Assembly (NCBI GenBank): GCA_913057245.1
Contig: CAJXNH010000010.1
Coordinates: 1 to 64,000, forward strand
Source of the DNA: an uncultured Phaeodactylibacter sp.
GTDB lineage: Bacteria; Bacteroidota; Bacteroidia; Chitinophagales; Saprospiraceae
Direction of reading: 5' to 3'
DNA: 64,000 nucleotides
Below the pieces are notes generated by a model. The model made no database searches. It saw only the letters and a list, made by a program, of their open reading frames with translations, and was not told the origin of the DNA. The position numbers were made by a program, and so were the translations under genes. Positions within the stretch are counted from its first letter, which is position 1. Each line of letters begins with the position of its first letter. Of this stretch, positions 16,983-26,628 are shown one piece after another.

Positions 16983-17759
16983 ATGGAACACCGGATTAAG
17001 GAAGAAGGTAAATTTAAATACATTGAGACCCAGGGTGAGGGGCCTAACCTTCTGTTATTGCATGGGCTTTTTGGCGCGCTAAGCAACTTCGAGGGCATCA
17101 TTGAGCACTTTAAGCAAACGCACAATGTAGTTGTGCCCATACTCCCTATTTTTGAACTTCCCATCCGGAAAGTATCCGTTACCGGGCTCGTCGATTATGT
17201 GGTGGACTTCGTAAACTACAAAGAATACGAAAAGGTGAACGTGCTCGGCAACTCGCTGGGTGGGCACATCTCACTGCTGTATGCGCTGGCTCAGCCGGAT
17301 AAGATCAGTTCAATTATCCTTACCGGTAGTTCAGGCTTGTTTGAAAGTGCGATGGGGACGAGCTTCCCCAAGCGCGGTGATTACGACTTTATCAAAACTA
17401 AAACAGAAGCGACTTTCTATCGCCCTGAAGTAGCCACAAAAGAACTGGTGGATGAGGTTTTCGATATTGTCAATGACCGCAACAAAGCCATTCGTGTGAT
17501 CGCCACTGCCAAGTCAGCCGTGCGCCATAACCTGGGGGACAAACTCCATCAGATTGAAGCGCCGACTCTGTTGGTGTGGGGTAGAGATGACAATATTACA
17601 CCGGCATTTGTAGGTGAAAAATTCAATGAGCTGATCGAGAACTCCCGCCTGGTCTTTTTAGAAAAATGCGGGCATGCACCAATGATGGAGTACCCGGAGG
17701 TTTTCAATAAGCACCTGGAGGGCTTTTTGTCAGAAGTAGCGGCTAAAGAAAACGCTTAA
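16983..17759 (+). CDS. Alpha/beta hydrolase
   Basis: A cytosolic protein of 258 residues with the alpha/beta hydrolase fold. Visible are the oxyanion HG motif (LLLLHGLFGAL, 23-32), the nucleophile elbow GNSLGG with Ser91, the acid in VWGRDDNITP (near 200) and the catalytic His in CGHAPMMEYPE. The closest look is to MhpC/BioH-like esterases and C-C hydrolases, but the substrate cannot be told. It stands alone with its own promoter. Confidence 0.92.
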   Translation: MEHRIKEEGKFKYIETQGEGPNLLLLHGLFGALSNFEGIIEHFKQTHNVVVPILPIFELPIRKVSVTGLVDYVVDFVNYKEYEKVNVLGNSLGGHISLLYALAQPDKISSIILTGSSGLFESAMGTSFPKRGDYDFIKTKTEATFYRPEVATKELVDEVFDIVNDRNKAIRVIATAKSAVRHNLGDKLHQIEAPTLLVWGRDDNITPAFVGEKFNELIENSRLVFLEKCGHAPMMEYPEVFNKHLEGFLSEVAAKENA

Positions 17760-17927
17760 CCGCTGGTCGCGCGATTTATAAACAGGGAGACTATCTTGCC
17801 AATTTTTACGTTACAGGGTTACTTAAGTGCTGTTAACTTCTGATTCCTTTATCTTTACAGGAAGCGAATACATTGCTGTTGTATTTCAGCACGGTGTATC
17901 TATTTGTATTGTAAAACATAACCATAC

Positions 17928-20537
17928 ATGTCTATTCTAAGAACGTTAATGATTGGTAGCGCGCTATTGCTGTTGGGTAGCTGCGGCAGCCAGCAGAAAG
18001 TAGTGCAGCCTGCTGAGGAACCTGTAATGGAGACAGAGTTCCGGCAACTGGATACCATGTTCGTCTCTGCATCCCGTGACCCGGAGCCGGAAAATTTCAC
18101 CCTGCCAACCTACCGGGCCAGCCATACCCGTACGCACGATTTGATGCATACCATTCTCGATCTGCAGTTTGACTGGGAAGCAGAACAGGTCCTGGGCGTA
18201 GCTACACTCACGCTGTCTCCCTATTTCTACCCTTCTGATGAGGTCACCCTTGATGCCAAAGGCTTTGAATTCGAATACATCCGGTTGAAAGACAGCGACA
18301 GTAACCTGGAATATGACTACGATGGGCGGCAGGTGAAAATCAACCTGGGAAAGACTTATAAAAAAGGTGCATCTTATACCCTGGAGATCAAATACGTGGC
18401 TACGCCGGCAGCGTCCGGCGGCAGTTCTGCCATTACCTCCGACAAAGGGCTGTTTTTTATTGACCCCCGGGATGAAGACCCGGACAAGCCTACTCAAATC
18501 TGGACACAGGGAGAGACCGAGCACAACTCCCGCTGGTTCCCAACCATTGATAAGCCTAATGAGCGGACCACGCAGGAAATGTACGTGATTGTTGAAGAAC
18601 AATACGAGGTGTTGTCTAACGGTGTACTCGAAAGTGTGGAGGAAGAAGCAGGTATGAAAACCTGGCACTGGGTGATGGATCAGCCACATGCGCCCTACCT
18701 TTTTATGCTGGCCATTGGGGAGTTTGCTGTGGTGGAAGACACCTGGGAAGGCAAGCCGGTGACCTACTACGTTGAACCTGAATATGAAGCGGATGCCGAA
18801 GCCATTTTTGCCCACACCAAGGAAATGCTTTCCTTCTTTTCGGATAAGCTGGGCGTAAAATACCCCTGGCAAAAGTATGCACAGGTGGTGGTGCGCGACT
18901 ATGTTTCCGGAGCTATGGAGAACACCACTGCTGTCATATTCGGTGACTTCGTACAGCGCCACAAACGCGAGCTCATCGATAATGGCAATGACCGTATCGT
19001 TGCGCACGAGCTTTTCCACCACTGGTTTGGTGACCTGGTGACCACCGAGAGCTGGTCTAACCTGACTATGAACGAGGGGTTTGCCAATTACAGCGAGTAC
19101 CTCTGGTTTGAGCACAAATACGGGCGGGACTATGCCGACCACCATCTGTTGGGCGAATGGTCAGGTTATCTGAGCTCAGCCCAAGGTAATCTCCACCCAC
19201 TCATCCACTTCGGGTATGAAGACAAGGAGGATATGTTTGATGCCCACAGCTACAACAAAGGTGGCTCGGTGTTGCATATGCTGCGCAACTACGTAGGCGA
19301 TGATGCCTTCTTCGCCGCCCTCAACCTCTACCTGACGGATAACGCATACACCGCAGTGGAAGCCCACAACCTCCGGTTGGCCTTTGAGGAAGTGACCGGC
19401 GAAGACCTCAACTGGTTCTTCAATCAATGGTACTTCGAGCAGGGGCATCCGGAGCTGTCTGTGACTTATGATTTTAATGAAGCGACCGGGCAGGCAAATA
19501 TCACGGTAGAGCAAACCCAAAATCCGGAAATTATGCCTGCCATTTTCCAGCTGCCTGCCGCCATTGATATCTACAAAGCCAATGGCGAAAAGGTACGCCA
19601 CGAAGTTATGGTGAACGAGCGTAGCCAAACATTTACTTTCGAACTGGAAGAAGCACCCGCTTTGATGCAGTTTGATGCGGACCGGGTGCTGCTGGCAGAG
19701 ATGCAGGACAATAAAACTTCAGCACAATACTTATTTCAGTACAAAAATGCCCCGCTGTTCCTGGACCGCTACGAGGCCGTGCTTGAACTACGAGGCGAGC
19801 AGAGCCCTGAGGCACAGCAAGTCATGACCGCTGCACTCGAAGACCCGTTTTGGGCCATCCGGGTAGCCGCCATGCAAAACCTCTCACCGGAAGCGGCTGC
19901 TGATGCAGGTGCTATGCTTTCCAAAATGGGCAGTGAAGACCCCCATTCTGAGGTCCGTGCTATGGCCTTCTCTATGTTGGCCGAGCTGGAAGATGCAAGT
20001 GCGGTCAGCCTTGCTCAACAGGCCATTCAGCAAGACTCCGCCTACAGTGTGATTGGGGCCGCGCTTCAGTACCTTACGGTGCTCGATCCGGAAGCCGCCC
20101 TTGAAATTGCGGATGACCTGGAACAGCACTCTTCCAGCGATATCCTGCTGGCGGTCGGAGAATTGTACGCCAGCACCGGCGATGCCGAATACTTGCCGTT
20201 CTTCAAAAAGAACCTGACTGAAGTTAGTGGATTTTCTGCTATCTATTTTGTGGATGCCTATGTGGAGTTGGCTGTCAACAGTGACATGGAAACCTCCAAA
20301 ACTGTCGCGGATCACCTGAATTCCTTCGCGCTTGGAGAAAGCACTTCCCCCTGGCTTAAATTTGGGGCTACCCGCGGGCTGAACGAAATGCGGAAAGCCT
20401 TCGGGCAGGCGGAAGATAAGGAGCAGCAGGCTTACGCCGAAGTACTGCTGGAAAGGCTCAAGACCATAAAAGCCAGCGAGAAAAACCCACAGCTGCTTTC
20501 TTTTTACAATCAGATGTTGTCAGATATCAAACCCTGA
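17928..20537 (+). CDS. M1-family aminopeptidase, lipoprotein with HEAT-like tail
   Basis: A protein of 869 residues with a lipoprotein signal (LLLGSC, Cys19-20 region), so it acts outside the cytoplasm. The peptidase part has the exopeptidase motif GAMEN (in VSGAMENTTAV) and the zinc site HELFH at 360-364 with Glu383 (NEGFANY), as in M1 gluzincins that remove N-terminal residues from peptides. After about residue 600 the sequence turns into alpha-helical repeats of about 30 residues with DPFWAIRVAAMQNL and EVRAMAFSMLAEL, typical of HEAT repeats. It probably digests imported or external peptides. Confidence 0.94.
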   Translation: MSILRTLMIGSALLLLGSCGSQQKVVQPAEEPVMETEFRQLDTMFVSASRDPEPENFTLPTYRASHTRTHDLMHTILDLQFDWEAEQVLGVATLTLSPYFYPSDEVTLDAKGFEFEYIRLKDSDSNLEYDYDGRQVKINLGKTYKKGASYTLEIKYVATPAASGGSSAITSDKGLFFIDPRDEDPDKPTQIWTQGETEHNSRWFPTIDKPNERTTQEMYVIVEEQYEVLSNGVLESVEEEAGMKTWHWVMDQPHAPYLFMLAIGEFAVVEDTWEGKPVTYYVEPEYEADAEAIFAHTKEMLSFFSDKLGVKYPWQKYAQVVVRDYVSGAMENTTAVIFGDFVQRHKRELIDNGNDRIVAHELFHHWFGDLVTTESWSNLTMNEGFANYSEYLWFEHKYGRDYADHHLLGEWSGYLSSAQGNLHPLIHFGYEDKEDMFDAHSYNKGGSVLHMLRNYVGDDAFFAALNLYLTDNAYTAVEAHNLRLAFEEVTGEDLNWFFNQWYFEQGHPELSVTYDFNEATGQANITVEQTQNPEIMPAIFQLPAAIDIYKANGEKVRHEVMVNERSQTFTFELEEAPALMQFDADRVLLAEMQDNKTSAQYLFQYKNAPLFLDRYEAVLELRGEQSPEAQQVMTAALEDPFWAIRVAAMQNLSPEAAADAGAMLSKMGSEDPHSEVRAMAFSMLAELEDASAVSLAQQAIQQDSAYSVIGAALQYLTVLDPEAALEIADDLEQHSSSDILLAVGELYASTGDAEYLPFFKKNLTEVSGFSAIYFVDAYVELAVNSDMETSKTVADHLNSFALGESTSPWLKFGATRGLNEMRKAFGQAEDKEQQAYAEVLLERLKTIKASEKNPQLLSFYNQMLSDIKP

Positions 20538-20588
20538 TGTTCTGCTCTCTTGACTTTTCGGTAAAAGCAGCTTATTTTACCCACGTTT

Positions 20589-20620
20589 GATTAGGGCCCC
20601 GGCACGCCGGGGCCCTAATC
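20589..20620. terminator. Strong hairpin after the M1 aminopeptidase
   Basis: A 32-base near-perfect palindrome: GATTAGGGCCCCGGC at 20589-20603, two bases, then its complement at 20606-20620. It lacks a T tract, so it may be an mRNA 3' stabiliser or a factor-dependent stop rather than a classical intrinsic terminator. Confidence 0.6.
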
Positions 20621-20789
20621 ATTCACTTGCACGCATCATCATCCCCTTAAGACCAGCGTATTTTTACTTAAAAGCAACCCTTCTGGCAAGTAAAAGTCTG
20701 TTAAAGCAGGCTGTTTGCCAATCTTTTAAGGCACTGGGCTCGTTATTAGTGGGTCTGTTCACGATTAGATTTTTGAGGAAAAAAGCAAC

Positions 20790-23700
20790 ATGGCAACGCA
20801 AGACAATTATCAGCTGCTCATCGAAAAGCTGGACCAGTTTATCCGCAAGTACTATATCAATCAACTGATCAGGGGCGCGCTGTATAGCGTGGGGCTGATT
20901 TTGTTCCTGTTCCTGGCTATCAGTGTTCTGGAATATTATTACTACTTCAGTTCGGGCGTGCGCAAGCTGATGTTCTTCTCCTTCATCGGAGTGAGCGCAC
21001 TGGCCGTAGGCTTCTGGGTGGCTTTGCCGCTGGCCCGTTACTTCCGGCTCGGGCAGGTCATTTCGCATGAGCAGGCTGCTCAGATTATCGGTCAGCACTT
21101 TGGGAATGTACAGGATAAATTGCTCAATGTTCTGCAGCTCCGTTCACAAGCAGAAGCAGGCAGTAGCCGCGAGCTCATCATGGCGAGTGTGAACCAAAAA
21201 TCGGAAGAGATCAAACCGGTCCCTTTCAAAAAAGCTATCGATCTGCGGAAGAACCGCAAGTACCTGCGTTATGCCTTGCCTCCGTTGGCCCTGCTGCTCA
21301 TCATCCTTTTTGTGAATGCCAACCTCATTACCGACAGTACCACCCGACTGATCAAAAACAATGAGGAGTTCGAAAAGCCTGCTCCCTTTAGTTTTATCCT
21401 GGAGGAAGAAGCGCCATCGGTCGTGCAGTTTGAGGATTACCCGCTGACCGTGAAAATCGATGGGGACCAATTGCCGAATGAGGTGTTTATCGATGTGGAC
21501 AATGTGCAGTACCGGCTTGTAAAGGAGTCTCCGAATACCTTCTCGTACCGCTTTAGCAGTGTACAGAAAAGCACAAAATTCCAGCTATTTTCCAGCGGCG
21601 TGGAGTCTAAGCCTTACGAGCTGAACGTACTCCGCAAGCCTAACGTACTGGGTTTTGATGTTGAGCTGGACTTTCCGGCCTATACTCAGCGTAAAGATGA
21701 AAAGCTGTCAAGCATCGGTGACCTTGTCGTTCCGCAGGGTACCAACATCGACTGGGTCTTCAATGCAGAGCATACCGATGCAATCGACCTTAAGTTTACC
21801 GGTTCTGATGACCGGGTGGAAGCCAAGCGCTTTTCTGATGACCTTTTCACCTACCAAAAACGGGTGATGGAAGATCAGGGCTACAAGCTCTACATCTCGA
21901 ATAAGGCGCTTCCCAACGCGGATTCCATTTCTTACACTATTTCGGTAGTACCGGACCTGCACCCTAATATCTCCGCCAAAAAATTTATTGACAGCACACA
22001 GCAAAAGGTGCTGTTCTTTGTCGGTGAAGCCTCGGATGACTACGGGCTGCGCAGCCTGACGTTCAACTACCACATCAAGCCCGCCAAAGGAGAGCAGGGG
22101 GAACTGCAAACCGTTGTGCTGGATAAGCCGGCTGGTAAGCAGATTCAGTACGATCATGTTTTCGATATCAACACCCTTGGCCTCGAGCCGGGCGATGAAG
22201 TCACCTACTACTTTGAAGTGGCTGACAACGATGGGGTTAACGGCAGCAAAACTGCACGTACCAACCTCATGGTCTATGCTACGCCCACCGTTGAGGAGTA
22301 CAAGGAAATGGCCGAGCAGAACGACAACAAGATCAAGGACGAGCTAAAAAAGGCGCTGGAGGAATCCAAAAAGATACAGGACGAAATGCGCAAAATGCGG
22401 GAGAAACTCCTGCAGGAAAAAGAACTGGACTGGCAGCAGCGCAAGGAACTGGAAAAGCTCCTGGAACGCCAGAAAGACTTGGAAAAGAAAATTGAAGAAG
22501 CCAAAAAAGCCTTCGAAGAAAACCGCAAAAACCAGGAAGAATACAGCGAACAGGATGAAAAAATCCTGGAAAAGCAGGAGAAGCTGCAGGAAATGATGGA
22601 AGACGTCATGAGCGAGGAAATGAAAGAGCTCATGAAGCAGCTTGAGGAGCTGATGCAGGAACTCAACAAGGATGAAGCGCTGGAGATGATGGAAGACATG
22701 GAAATGTCAGACGAGGAAATGGAAATGGAGCTCGACCGCATGCTGGAGCTGTTCAAGCAAATGGAGCTGGAGCAGGAAATGAACGAGGCCATTGACGAGC
22801 TCAACAAAATGGCGGAAGAACAGGAAAAGCTCAGTGAGGAAACCGAGCAGGCAGAAGAAGAAAAAGCGGAGCAATCCCCTGAAGAGCAGGAAGCCAAACA
22901 GGAAGAGCTGAAGCAAAAGCAGGAGGAGCTCAATAAAGACTTCGAAAAGCTTCAGGAAAAAATGGAGAATATCCAGAAGAAGAACGAAGAAATGGAGTCT
23001 CCTCAGGAAATGGAAGACCGGGAGCAGGAAATGGAAGACGTTAAGCAGGACATGGAGCAAAGCCAGGAAAGCCTGGAGCAAAAACAAAATAAAAAGGCGT
23101 CAGAATCTCAGAAGAAAGCTTCAGAGAAGATGAAGAACATGGCCAACTCCATGCAGATGGAAATGCAGTCGCAGCAGATGCAACAGATGGAGGAGGACAT
23201 GGACGCCCTGCGTCAGTTGCTGGAAAATATTGTGGGGCTGTCCTTCGAGCAGGAAGACCTCATCGATCAGTTTGAAGCGGCAGAAATCAATACCCCGCGC
23301 TACGTAGAGCTGGTGCAGGAACAATTTAAGCTGGAGGATGATTTCCGTCTGGTGGAAGACAGCCTTCAGGCACTGAGCAAGCGCGTATTCCAAATCGAAT
23401 CCTTCGTAACAGAGAAGGTAACAGCCATCAAGAGCAACCTCAAGGAAAGCCTTGAAGAACTGGAAGAGCGCCACAAGCCACAGGCAGCCAATCATCAGCA
23501 GCGCAGTATGAAAAACCTGAACGACCTGGCCCTTATGCTCAGCGAGGTCATGAATCAGATGCAGCAGCAGATGGCTGGTCAAATGGCGGGCAATCAGATG
23601 TGCGACAAGCCAGGCGGAAGCGGTCCGGGCGGTAAGCCTAAAGACAAGATCAGTCAGGGGCAGCAGTCGCTTAATCAGATGATGGAGCAAATGAAAAAAC

Positions 23701-24158
23701 AAATGGAGGAGGGCAAAGGCAAAGGTGGGCCCGGCGCCAAGGAATTTGCTAAGATGGCTGCCCGGCAGGCTGCCCTTCGCAAAGCCCTGAAAGAAAAACA
23801 GCAAAAACTGAAGGAGCAGGGCCAAGGCAGCCGCGAGCTTGAGAATATCATGGACCAAATGGACAAAATCGAAGAAGACCTGGTCAACAAGCGACTGTCC
23901 AATGAAATGATGACCCGGCAGCAGGATATCCTTACCCGCCTGCTTGAGCATGAGAAAGCCGAGCGCGATCGCGAATACGAGGAGAAACGTAAAGCAGAGC
24001 AGGCGAGTCAGCAGGAACGGGAAGTGCCCCCTTCGCTCGAGGAGTACATCAAAAAGCGGGAAGCCGAAATCGATCTGTATAAAACAGTCAACCCTTCCCT
24101 CAAGCCGTACTACAAATTTATCGTTGAAGAATATTTCAAAACCCTGAAAACGGACTAA
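20790..24158 (+). CDS. DUF4175-family giant membrane coiled-coil protein
   Basis: A protein of 1122 residues. The N-terminus holds two hydrophobic helices (about 26-48 and 57-80) and a third near 160-180, then a beta-rich domain (about 190-490) and a long charged coiled coil (about 500-1120) dominated by E, K, Q and M, with one Gly/Pro break (GGSGPGGKPKDK). This matches DUF4175 proteins, found in Bacteroidota and alphaproteobacteria, whose role is unknown. The large membrane-anchored rod would fit an envelope-spanning scaffold. The unusual methionine content (motifs such as QMQQMEED) sets it apart. It is flanked by hairpins on both sides. Confidence 0.85.
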   Translation: MATQDNYQLLIEKLDQFIRKYYINQLIRGALYSVGLILFLFLAISVLEYYYYFSSGVRKLMFFSFIGVSALAVGFWVALPLARYFRLGQVISHEQAAQIIGQHFGNVQDKLLNVLQLRSQAEAGSSRELIMASVNQKSEEIKPVPFKKAIDLRKNRKYLRYALPPLALLLIILFVNANLITDSTTRLIKNNEEFEKPAPFSFILEEEAPSVVQFEDYPLTVKIDGDQLPNEVFIDVDNVQYRLVKESPNTFSYRFSSVQKSTKFQLFSSGVESKPYELNVLRKPNVLGFDVELDFPAYTQRKDEKLSSIGDLVVPQGTNIDWVFNAEHTDAIDLKFTGSDDRVEAKRFSDDLFTYQKRVMEDQGYKLYISNKALPNADSISYTISVVPDLHPNISAKKFIDSTQQKVLFFVGEASDDYGLRSLTFNYHIKPAKGEQGELQTVVLDKPAGKQIQYDHVFDINTLGLEPGDEVTYYFEVADNDGVNGSKTARTNLMVYATPTVEEYKEMAEQNDNKIKDELKKALEESKKIQDEMRKMREKLLQEKELDWQQRKELEKLLERQKDLEKKIEEAKKAFEENRKNQEEYSEQDEKILEKQEKLQEMMEDVMSEEMKELMKQLEELMQELNKDEALEMMEDMEMSDEEMEMELDRMLELFKQMELEQEMNEAIDELNKMAEEQEKLSEETEQAEEEKAEQSPEEQEAKQEELKQKQEELNKDFEKLQEKMENIQKKNEEMESPQEMEDREQEMEDVKQDMEQSQESLEQKQNKKASESQKKASEKMKNMANSMQMEMQSQQMQQMEEDMDALRQLLENIVGLSFEQEDLIDQFEAAEINTPRYVELVQEQFKLEDDFRLVEDSLQALSKRVFQIESFVTEKVTAIKSNLKESLEELEERHKPQAANHQQRSMKNLNDLALMLSEVMNQMQQQMAGQMAGNQMCDKPGGSGPGGKPKDKISQGQQSLNQMMEQMKKQMEEGKGKGGPGAKEFAKMAARQAALRKALKEKQQKLKEQGQGSRELENIMDQMDKIEEDLVNKRLSNEMMTRQQDILTRLLEHEKAERDREYEEKRKAEQASQQEREVPPSLEEYIKKREAEIDLYKTVNPSLKPYYKFIVEEYFKTLKTD

Positions 24159-24163
24159 ACTTG

Positions 24164-24204
24164 TAGCCTCAGTCTGGTAATTGTGCCAGGCTGAGGCTAT
24201 TTTA
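24164..24204 (+). terminator. Terminator after the DUF4175 gene
   Basis: TAGCCTCAGTCTGG at 24164-24177 pairs, with one mismatch, with CCAGGCTGAGGCTA at 24186-24199, followed by TTTTA. Confidence 0.8.
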
Positions 24205-24269
24205 GCCCGCCTGCTTTTCAGGTACACTTGCTTTTTACTGAAATTTGACCTACATTACAGGAAGTAACA

Positions 24270-24674
24270 ATGAGTTTGGAGCCTATTATGCTGAAACTTT
24301 CCTCTGATACCAGGAACATCGCCCTGGTAGAGTCTTTCGTAGAACGTGCGGTCGAACAGTACCAGATAGCCCCGGATATTTATGGTAATATTCTGATTAC
24401 CCTCACCGAAGCTGTCAACAACGCTATTATCCACGGCAATAGCAATGATGAATCCAAAACGGTACAGATACAGTTAAGGCGCAATAACAATTGCCTTGCC
24501 GTGCGCGTAACGGATGAAGGAGAAGGATTCGATCATTCTGCTGTACCTGATCCGACCGCTCCGGAAAACCTGTTGCAGGTAGGTGGGCGTGGCGTTTTCC
24601 TCATGCAACAGCTTTCTGACAGCGTGCACTTTCACAACAACGGCTCCACCGTTGAAATGCGCTTTAATCTTTAA
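24270..24674 (+). CDS. RsbW-like serine kinase / anti-sigma ATPase
   Basis: A protein of 134 residues of the GHKL ATPase type: N box LTEAVNNAIIHGN (near 50), G1 VTDEGEGFD and G2 GGRGVFLMQQL. The length fits RsbW/SpoIIAB-like anti-sigma factors that phosphorylate an anti-anti-sigma partner; no such partner lies nearby. Its stop codon overlaps the ATG of ybeY by one base (TAATG), so the two are translationally coupled. Confidence 0.88.
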   Translation: MSLEPIMLKLSSDTRNIALVESFVERAVEQYQIAPDIYGNILITLTEAVNNAIIHGNSNDESKTVQIQLRRNNNCLAVRVTDEGEGFDHSAVPDPTAPENLLQVGGRGVFLMQQLSDSVHFHNNGSTVEMRFNL

Positions 24675-25150
24675 TGACTACAGACTGGCCTTTCGATACA
24701 GACGCTGAACTGGAAACAGGTATCTCCTTTCACGATGAGGGTGCCGGTTTTATGCCTGCCCATCCTGAAAAGCTATACACCTGGATTGAAGAAGTCATCC
24801 ACCGGGAAGGCGGTCAGCTCCGGCAGCTCACTTATGTCTTTTGCTCCGATCAGTACCTCCACCAAATTAATTTGGAATATCTAAACCACGATACCTACAC
24901 GGATATCATTACCTTTCCTTACGCTGAACCACCGGTCATTCACTCAGACATTTTTATCAGCGTGGAACGGGTGCGCGAAAATGCGGATATGCTAAAGATT
25001 CCCTTTGAGCAAGAGCTTCACCGGGTGATCATTCACGGGGTACTCCACCTCTGTGGTTATCCGGATAAGTCGGAAGCCGAAGCCCTAAAGATGCGTTCGA
25101 AAGAAGACGAGGCCCTGGCACTGCTTAATTCCGGATTTTCAGTGGATTAA
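24674..25150 (+). CDS. ybeY: Endoribonuclease YbeY (rRNA maturation)
   Basis: A protein of 158 residues, the normal length. It is a zinc-dependent endoribonuclease needed for 16S rRNA 3'-end maturation and ribosome quality control. The motif HGVLHLCGYPD (121-131) supplies His121 and His125; the third ligand position, usually His in GYDH, is occupied by Asp131 in the form GYPDKSE, a variant I recall as common in Bacteroidota. The DIITFPY segment (77-83) is also typical. The start overlaps the stop of the RsbW-like gene. Confidence 0.93.
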   Translation: MTTDWPFDTDAELETGISFHDEGAGFMPAHPEKLYTWIEEVIHREGGQLRQLTYVFCSDQYLHQINLEYLNHDTYTDIITFPYAEPPVIHSDIFISVERVRENADMLKIPFEQELHRVIIHGVLHLCGYPDKSEAEALKMRSKEDEALALLNSGFSVD

Positions 25151-25186
25151 AAGGCCTGATGCTTTAGTTGGGCTGCTTTGGCGTTG

Positions 25187-25194
25187 TACCTTTG
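25187..25194 (+). promoter_or_regulatory. Promoter -7 element TACCTTTG for the MFS transporter
   Basis: TACCTTTG is a full consensus element. It lies 34 bases before the ATG at 25229 and downstream of an apparent in-frame start at 25178, which supports the later start. A TTG at 25168-25170 could be part of the -33 element. Confidence 0.6.
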
Positions 25195-25228
25195 TGCGGA
25201 TTTCCATCATTCAGAAGCTACGCTATCC

Positions 25229-26431
25229 ATGCGCCATACCCGACTGCTCCGTGACAGCCTGCCCCTTTTAGCGTTCGGATTACTGCTCACCTTTTTCTCC
25301 AGTTTTGGGCAGACCTTTTTGCTTTCCCTTTACGTGCCTGCGATTGAGGCCTTGCTGGGCATCAGCAATACCGTTTTTGGTAGCTTGTATGCTGTAGCAA
25401 CGCTCTCGAGTGCATTTACCCTGCCCTGGCTGGGCGGGCGGTTTGACCGTATGCCTATTCGTGCTTACACGCTCATGGTGTTGGTGGGGCTGGTGGCAGC
25501 ACTTTTGTTACTTTCTTCGGCTCGTCACCTCGTAGTCGTGGTCATCGCCTTTTACGGGCTTCGGTTATTCGGGCAGGGGCTGATGAGTCATACTGCAGTT
25601 TCCGCTATGGCGCGTTACTTCGAGGCCAACCGGGGCAAAGCCATTGGCATTGCAACGTTGGGGCACCCGCTGGGCGAGGCCACCCTGCCACTTTTGGTGA
25701 CCTTACTCATTGGAGGTTTTGGATGGCGCTCAACTCTACAGTTCTCTGCTTTGAGCGTTGCTATTGTGGTGTTGCCTGCCACGCTACTGTTGCTTCGCGG
25801 GGCGAAGTCCAGGTTGAAAAAATTTGAGGCCAGCAGTGATACGGATACTGCAGGAACAGCACACCAAAGCATTTGGAAGCTGATAGCTGAGCGCCGGTTC
25901 TGGATTATTACGCCACTGGTATTCATGACCGGCTATACGAATACGGCTTTGTTTTTCTTCCAGCTTAAGCTGGGAGCAGCGAGGGGATGGACACCGGAAT
26001 GGGTAGCCGGTTCTTTGTCAGCTTTTGCACTGGCCAGTGCTTTGGGAATGGCAGGAGCAGGCCCACTGGTAGACCGGCTTTCGGGGCGGCAGTTATTTCC
26101 GGGCTATATGATTCCCTATGTGGCCGGCTTGCTCGTGCTGGTATTTTTTCATCAGCCTATTGCCTATCCTGTAGCGCTCCTGCTCATGGGATTGGCAAAC
26201 GGCTCTGGGAGCACGGTTAAGAATGCCATGCTGGCAGAAATTTATGGCATTCAGGTTATCGGAAAAGTACGCAGTGTCTTTACGACCATTATGGTAATCA
26301 GTACGGCTCTCGGGCCCATCAGCTTTGGTGTGCTTCTGGATGCCAATCTTTCTTATACCTGGATATTCGCATTGGTAGCTGTTATCATTGTGCTTACTAT
26401 TGTGAATGGATGGCGGCGGCTGGCAGGCTGA
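25229..26431 (+). CDS. Major facilitator superfamily transporter
   Basis: A protein of 400 residues with 12 predicted membrane helices. The loop between helices 2 and 3 reads GGRFDRMPIR, the MFS signature (GxxxDRxGRR-like), and a degenerate second copy (GPLVDRLSGR) follows in the second half. It resembles the oxalate/formate- or monocarboxylate-type and CynX-like branches, but the substrate cannot be assigned. The start at 25229 (MRHTRLL) is used because the promoter element at 25187 lies between it and the upstream frame start. Confidence 0.88.
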   Translation: MRHTRLLRDSLPLLAFGLLLTFFSSFGQTFLLSLYVPAIEALLGISNTVFGSLYAVATLSSAFTLPWLGGRFDRMPIRAYTLMVLVGLVAALLLLSSARHLVVVVIAFYGLRLFGQGLMSHTAVSAMARYFEANRGKAIGIATLGHPLGEATLPLLVTLLIGGFGWRSTLQFSALSVAIVVLPATLLLLRGAKSRLKKFEASSDTDTAGTAHQSIWKLIAERRFWIITPLVFMTGYTNTALFFFQLKLGAARGWTPEWVAGSLSAFALASALGMAGAGPLVDRLSGRQLFPGYMIPYVAGLLVLVFFHQPIAYPVALLLMGLANGSGSTVKNAMLAEIYGIQVIGKVRSVFTTIMVISTALGPISFGVLLDANLSYTWIFALVAVIIVLTIVNGWRRLAG

Positions 26432-26532
26432 TGTCGAATTTTTTTAGAAATTACGGCCGCCAACGTTCAATCAAGCAGCTAAGGCAGAGTCATTTCTATT
26501 GCCTGACTGCCCAACAATCCAACAAACCTGTA

Positions 26533-26540
26533 TACATTTG
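26533..26540 (+). promoter_or_regulatory. Possible promoter -7 element TACATTTG of the thr operon
   Basis: TACATTTG fits TAnnTTTG and lies 88 bases before thrA. The leader contains a small hairpin (ATCGG...CCGAT around 26562-26579) but no run of Thr or Ile codons. Confidence 0.45.
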
Positions 26541-26628
26541 CCAATACCAGGCTGCTGACATATCGGGGTGAATTCCGATGGCACCAGGAAAACTTTATCA
26601 TCTACAGACTTTTGAATTGAGTTAACCC

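Noticed and set aside
22274-22933. Minus-strand Ser-rich open frame opposite the DUF4175 coiled coil
   Set aside because: Ser/Phe runs result from the Glu/Lys codons of the real gene on the other strand.
26578-26625. Possible leader peptide (15 codons) before thrA
   Set aside because: It has only one Thr and no Ile codons and no clear terminator/antiterminator pair, so classical thr attenuation is not supported.
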